Assembly (NCBI GenBank): GCA_015061685.1
Contig: SUWD01000003.1
Coordinates: 134,018 to 188,591 of the forward strand
Reading direction: 5' to 3'
Origin: Lentisphaerota bacterium
GTDB lineage: Bacteria; Verrucomicrobiota; Lentisphaeria; Victivallales; Victivallaceae
DNA length: 54,574 bases
Within the stretch, counting starts at the first letter, position 1; each line of letters begins with the position of its first letter. The notes under the pieces are model-generated. The model saw nothing but the letters and a program-made list of their open reading frames with translations, was not told where the DNA came from and ran no database searches. The position numbers and the translations under genes are program-made. Shown here one piece after another: positions 53,901-54,574 of the stretch.

Positions 53901-54411
53901 TGTAACCGGAATTTTCGGTTCTTGCAGCAAGTTCGCCATTGATATAAATTTCAATAATGTAACCGTATTTGCCTTCTTCAACCTGAACAAAAGGTTTGAT
54001 AACCAGAGTATAAGCATTCCATACTCCCGGTTCAGCGGGCTCACCGCCGTCACTGCGGGAAACAAATTTTTCACCGTTATGCAAATAAGCAGTCATCATG
54101 CCGTTGTTGAAACGCGAAAGCATCCAGCACTCTTTTTTCCAGAAAAGATCCTGTCCGAGATCACGGATCTGATCAAACGCCGCAACACAAGTTACCGTCA
54201 AGCCATTTTTACCGACTTTGAAATTTTCACTGCCGATGACTTCAGCGTGGCTCTGATTTCCTTTGAGGATCAATTCTCCGTTTTTGAGTTCAGCGCCATG
54301 CAAGAGGCGTAAATTACTGCCACTGACAAAATCGCCATCCAGTGTGGCACCGGTCAGGGGCAGAATGGAAAACAAGCACAACGCTGTCAAAGAGAGGAAT
54401 TTTCCCGTCAT
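50980..54411 (-). CDS. Large secreted LamG/DUF6259-like protein, paralog 1
   Basis: A 1143-residue exported protein that is co-linear with the neighbour at 47540-50974 along its whole length, clearly a tandem duplicate. It has a signal peptide (MTGKFLSLTALCLFSILPLTG), the LamG-like N-terminal domain, the DUF6259-like core and a beta-rich end. Acidic candidates for catalysis in YHDEIAAARPYNCF and HDCEDGAEAF are kept in both copies. Its ATG overlaps the stop codon of the gene upstream (ATGA), with AGGAG nearby. The two copies have diverged most at the N- and C-termini. Confidence 0.8.
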   Translation of the reverse strand: MTGKFLSLTALCLFSILPLTGATLDGDFVSGSNLRLLHGAELKNGELILKGNQSHAEVIGSENFKVGKNGLTVTCVAAFDQIRDLGQDLFWKKECWMLSRFNNGMMTAYLHNGEKFVSRSDGGEPAEPGVWNAYTLVIKPFVQVEEGKYGYIIEIYINGELAARTENSGYTINESSFPVTLGWGKAGKVWEMYGRISAFSMDDRALTQDELIGKLSKYKQVKLNLGKYQEITPALKHSVDKLPATFPARQWLISSVRRAAANGADQAVLAAALEKAENISAATLEEAAEKFNSVQDVLYIMTGKRAALCYILKNSDSAFPLTGMLDRKSGREIFGKRSMDFILKTAIGKKRSGYSAGSSKWDKSVKISGNSAVLTFKNHAATVTVTQKFDGNARLESHIKAVMTDPKQLLKEVVFPNTLFARLNDGKDRMLYPYMEGVIVDDPTVMNHPRVRQNMVYPRSYLSMQFGAYYDNRSGIYFAFEDPDAELKQYYAQGQRGDLIAYWTGFAPWKAGSTGGNSYDMSGVSAIELYDGEWYEAARIYRKFLESKAKWWIKELPRKDTAKWFRDLPGWVQVHYSHWSYRRDPEIVAAELKYFREYLELPYGIALMGWNDVNKNLRPHYYPYDNLAAFLKNIGEKKDIYVKPYLNARLWSVKDGGHGEYDYMFTSHGAKFAVKNPDGTMNFENYITYVNKKSPMRSYAIMCPGAEGWRKFYADMCTRVIGYGFHALYHDEIAAARPYNCFEPTHGHLMNDPKMWIAEHRKFMSDIRRRNPNTGHDCEDGAEAFIDMMDGLMIWRWYGIDPVFMAIYGGRIQFTGRQFNYPFAPPKMHRQFFPKIAIQLAAGEQLGWFHLNNLQNDDQRLFFKKACHVRNMLLEYFNEGEMLAPVKFITHPGTAKCDWGNRHRDAGAEVTTNRIITGIFSRKDGVSVLIIVNPYAEKASFELDLKRYGKKIIGIYGEKGTLSSGKMSLDGESFAVMVLADKVTPEAEKEAARVEKYMLRIGRFAAGLSPQDAVRLTIPGKVGFDPVQPVSFGKASAMLNANRAADGSFAAWLRSTPLFAFHPVKVPAEARTIQVRLFGVTGNGKLELLQNDVSVAEFEIVSGSEKVVSRKKVALIQGVPVIFKASGNWQGRLLDWQFVEMEK

Positions 54412-54574
54412 TTGAAGAACTCCTGTATTTCCTCTTTATCCCACACTTTGTTCAATATTTTCAGCTGATAGATATCACCTTTGAAATCCCAGTTATTCCA
54501 GCCGCCGCCGAGGGTGATGACCTCCTTGCTCTGCTTGTTGGGAGCATCAAAATTATCCAGTTTGACGACCCGTA
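54408..54574 (-). CDS. C-terminal part of a LamG-type protein (cut by window edge)
   Basis: The last 54 codons of a minus-strand gene are in the window, reading RVVKLDNFDAP...WNNWDFKGDIYQLKI...EIQEFFK. The pattern GDIYQLKILNKVWDKEEIQ is the usual end of a LamG/concanavalin-like domain. It ends at TGA 54408, overlapping the next start by four bases, so it is the upstream member of the same operon. What lies before the domain is not visible. Confidence 0.75.
   Translation of the reverse strand, partial: RVVKLDNFDAPNKQSKEVITLGGGWNNWDFKGDIYQLKILNKVWDKEEIQEFFK

Overview
The window looks like chromosomal DNA from a member of the PVC superphylum, most likely a Lentisphaeria/Victivallales-type anaerobe (inference). 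The reasons are a pseudopilin with the FTLIELL N-terminus and a C-terminal H-X(n)-DG motif sitting inside a glycosidase operon, a large share of glycoside-hydrolase and carbohydrate-binding genes, a diderm efflux system, and many -35/-10 promoters of the form TTGNNN-N17-TATATT. No rRNA, tRNA, CRISPR array, insertion sequence or phage gene was recognised.

Layout. (1) 1-5590: a promoter region with a dyad, then a four-gene plus-strand operon (GntR/LacI-type regulator, pseudopilin, GH123/DUF4091-like protein, sugar-phosphate isomerase/epimerase) ending in a terminator. (2) 5634-11767, minus strand: dnaK-groES-groEL, with a sigma-54-type promoter and tandem upstream repeats, and rpsA with its own sigma-70 promoter. 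(3) 11930-17128, minus strand: an RND pump with its membrane-fusion lipoprotein, and a DeoR regulator divergent from the next operon. (4) 17293-25623, plus strand: a sugar-acid/polyol catabolic operon (PfkB kinase, fucose-isomerase-like protein, IolB, FGGY kinase, then a GlcD-like flavoprotein, an Fe-S partner and a class II aldolase), interrupted by a structured repeat. (5) 25640-31044: clpB (minus, second sigma-54-type promoter), with a divergent SpoU/TrmH methyltransferase, a TPR protein and a DUF4037 protein. (6) 31080-41853, minus strand: uvrA, NUDIX and CBM9-like genes; a MATE transporter; then HU, hisS, adk, map, infA and an M20 peptidase. (7) 42095-46101, minus strand: diaminobutyrate aminotransferase and decarboxylase (1,3-diaminopropane synthesis) and an arylamine N-acetyltransferase. 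(8) 46132-54574, minus strand: a polysaccharide cluster with a GH20-like enzyme, two tandem 1.1-kaa LamG/DUF6259-like paralogs and the tail of a further LamG-type protein cut by the window edge.

The most notable signals are non-coding. The two chaperone/disaggregase units (dnaK-groESL and clpB) each carry a near-identical -24/-12 element with exact GG-N10-GC spacing. Upstream of the dnaK element lie repeated GTCACACANTGTGCC boxes placed like enhancer-binding-protein sites. No CIRCE element was seen at either unit. This suggests sigma-54 control of the heat-shock genes. Second, there is a family of multi-hairpin intergenic repeats with compensatory base changes in one stem. Third, there is a separate modular repeat family whose modules are present, truncated or expanded at three loci.
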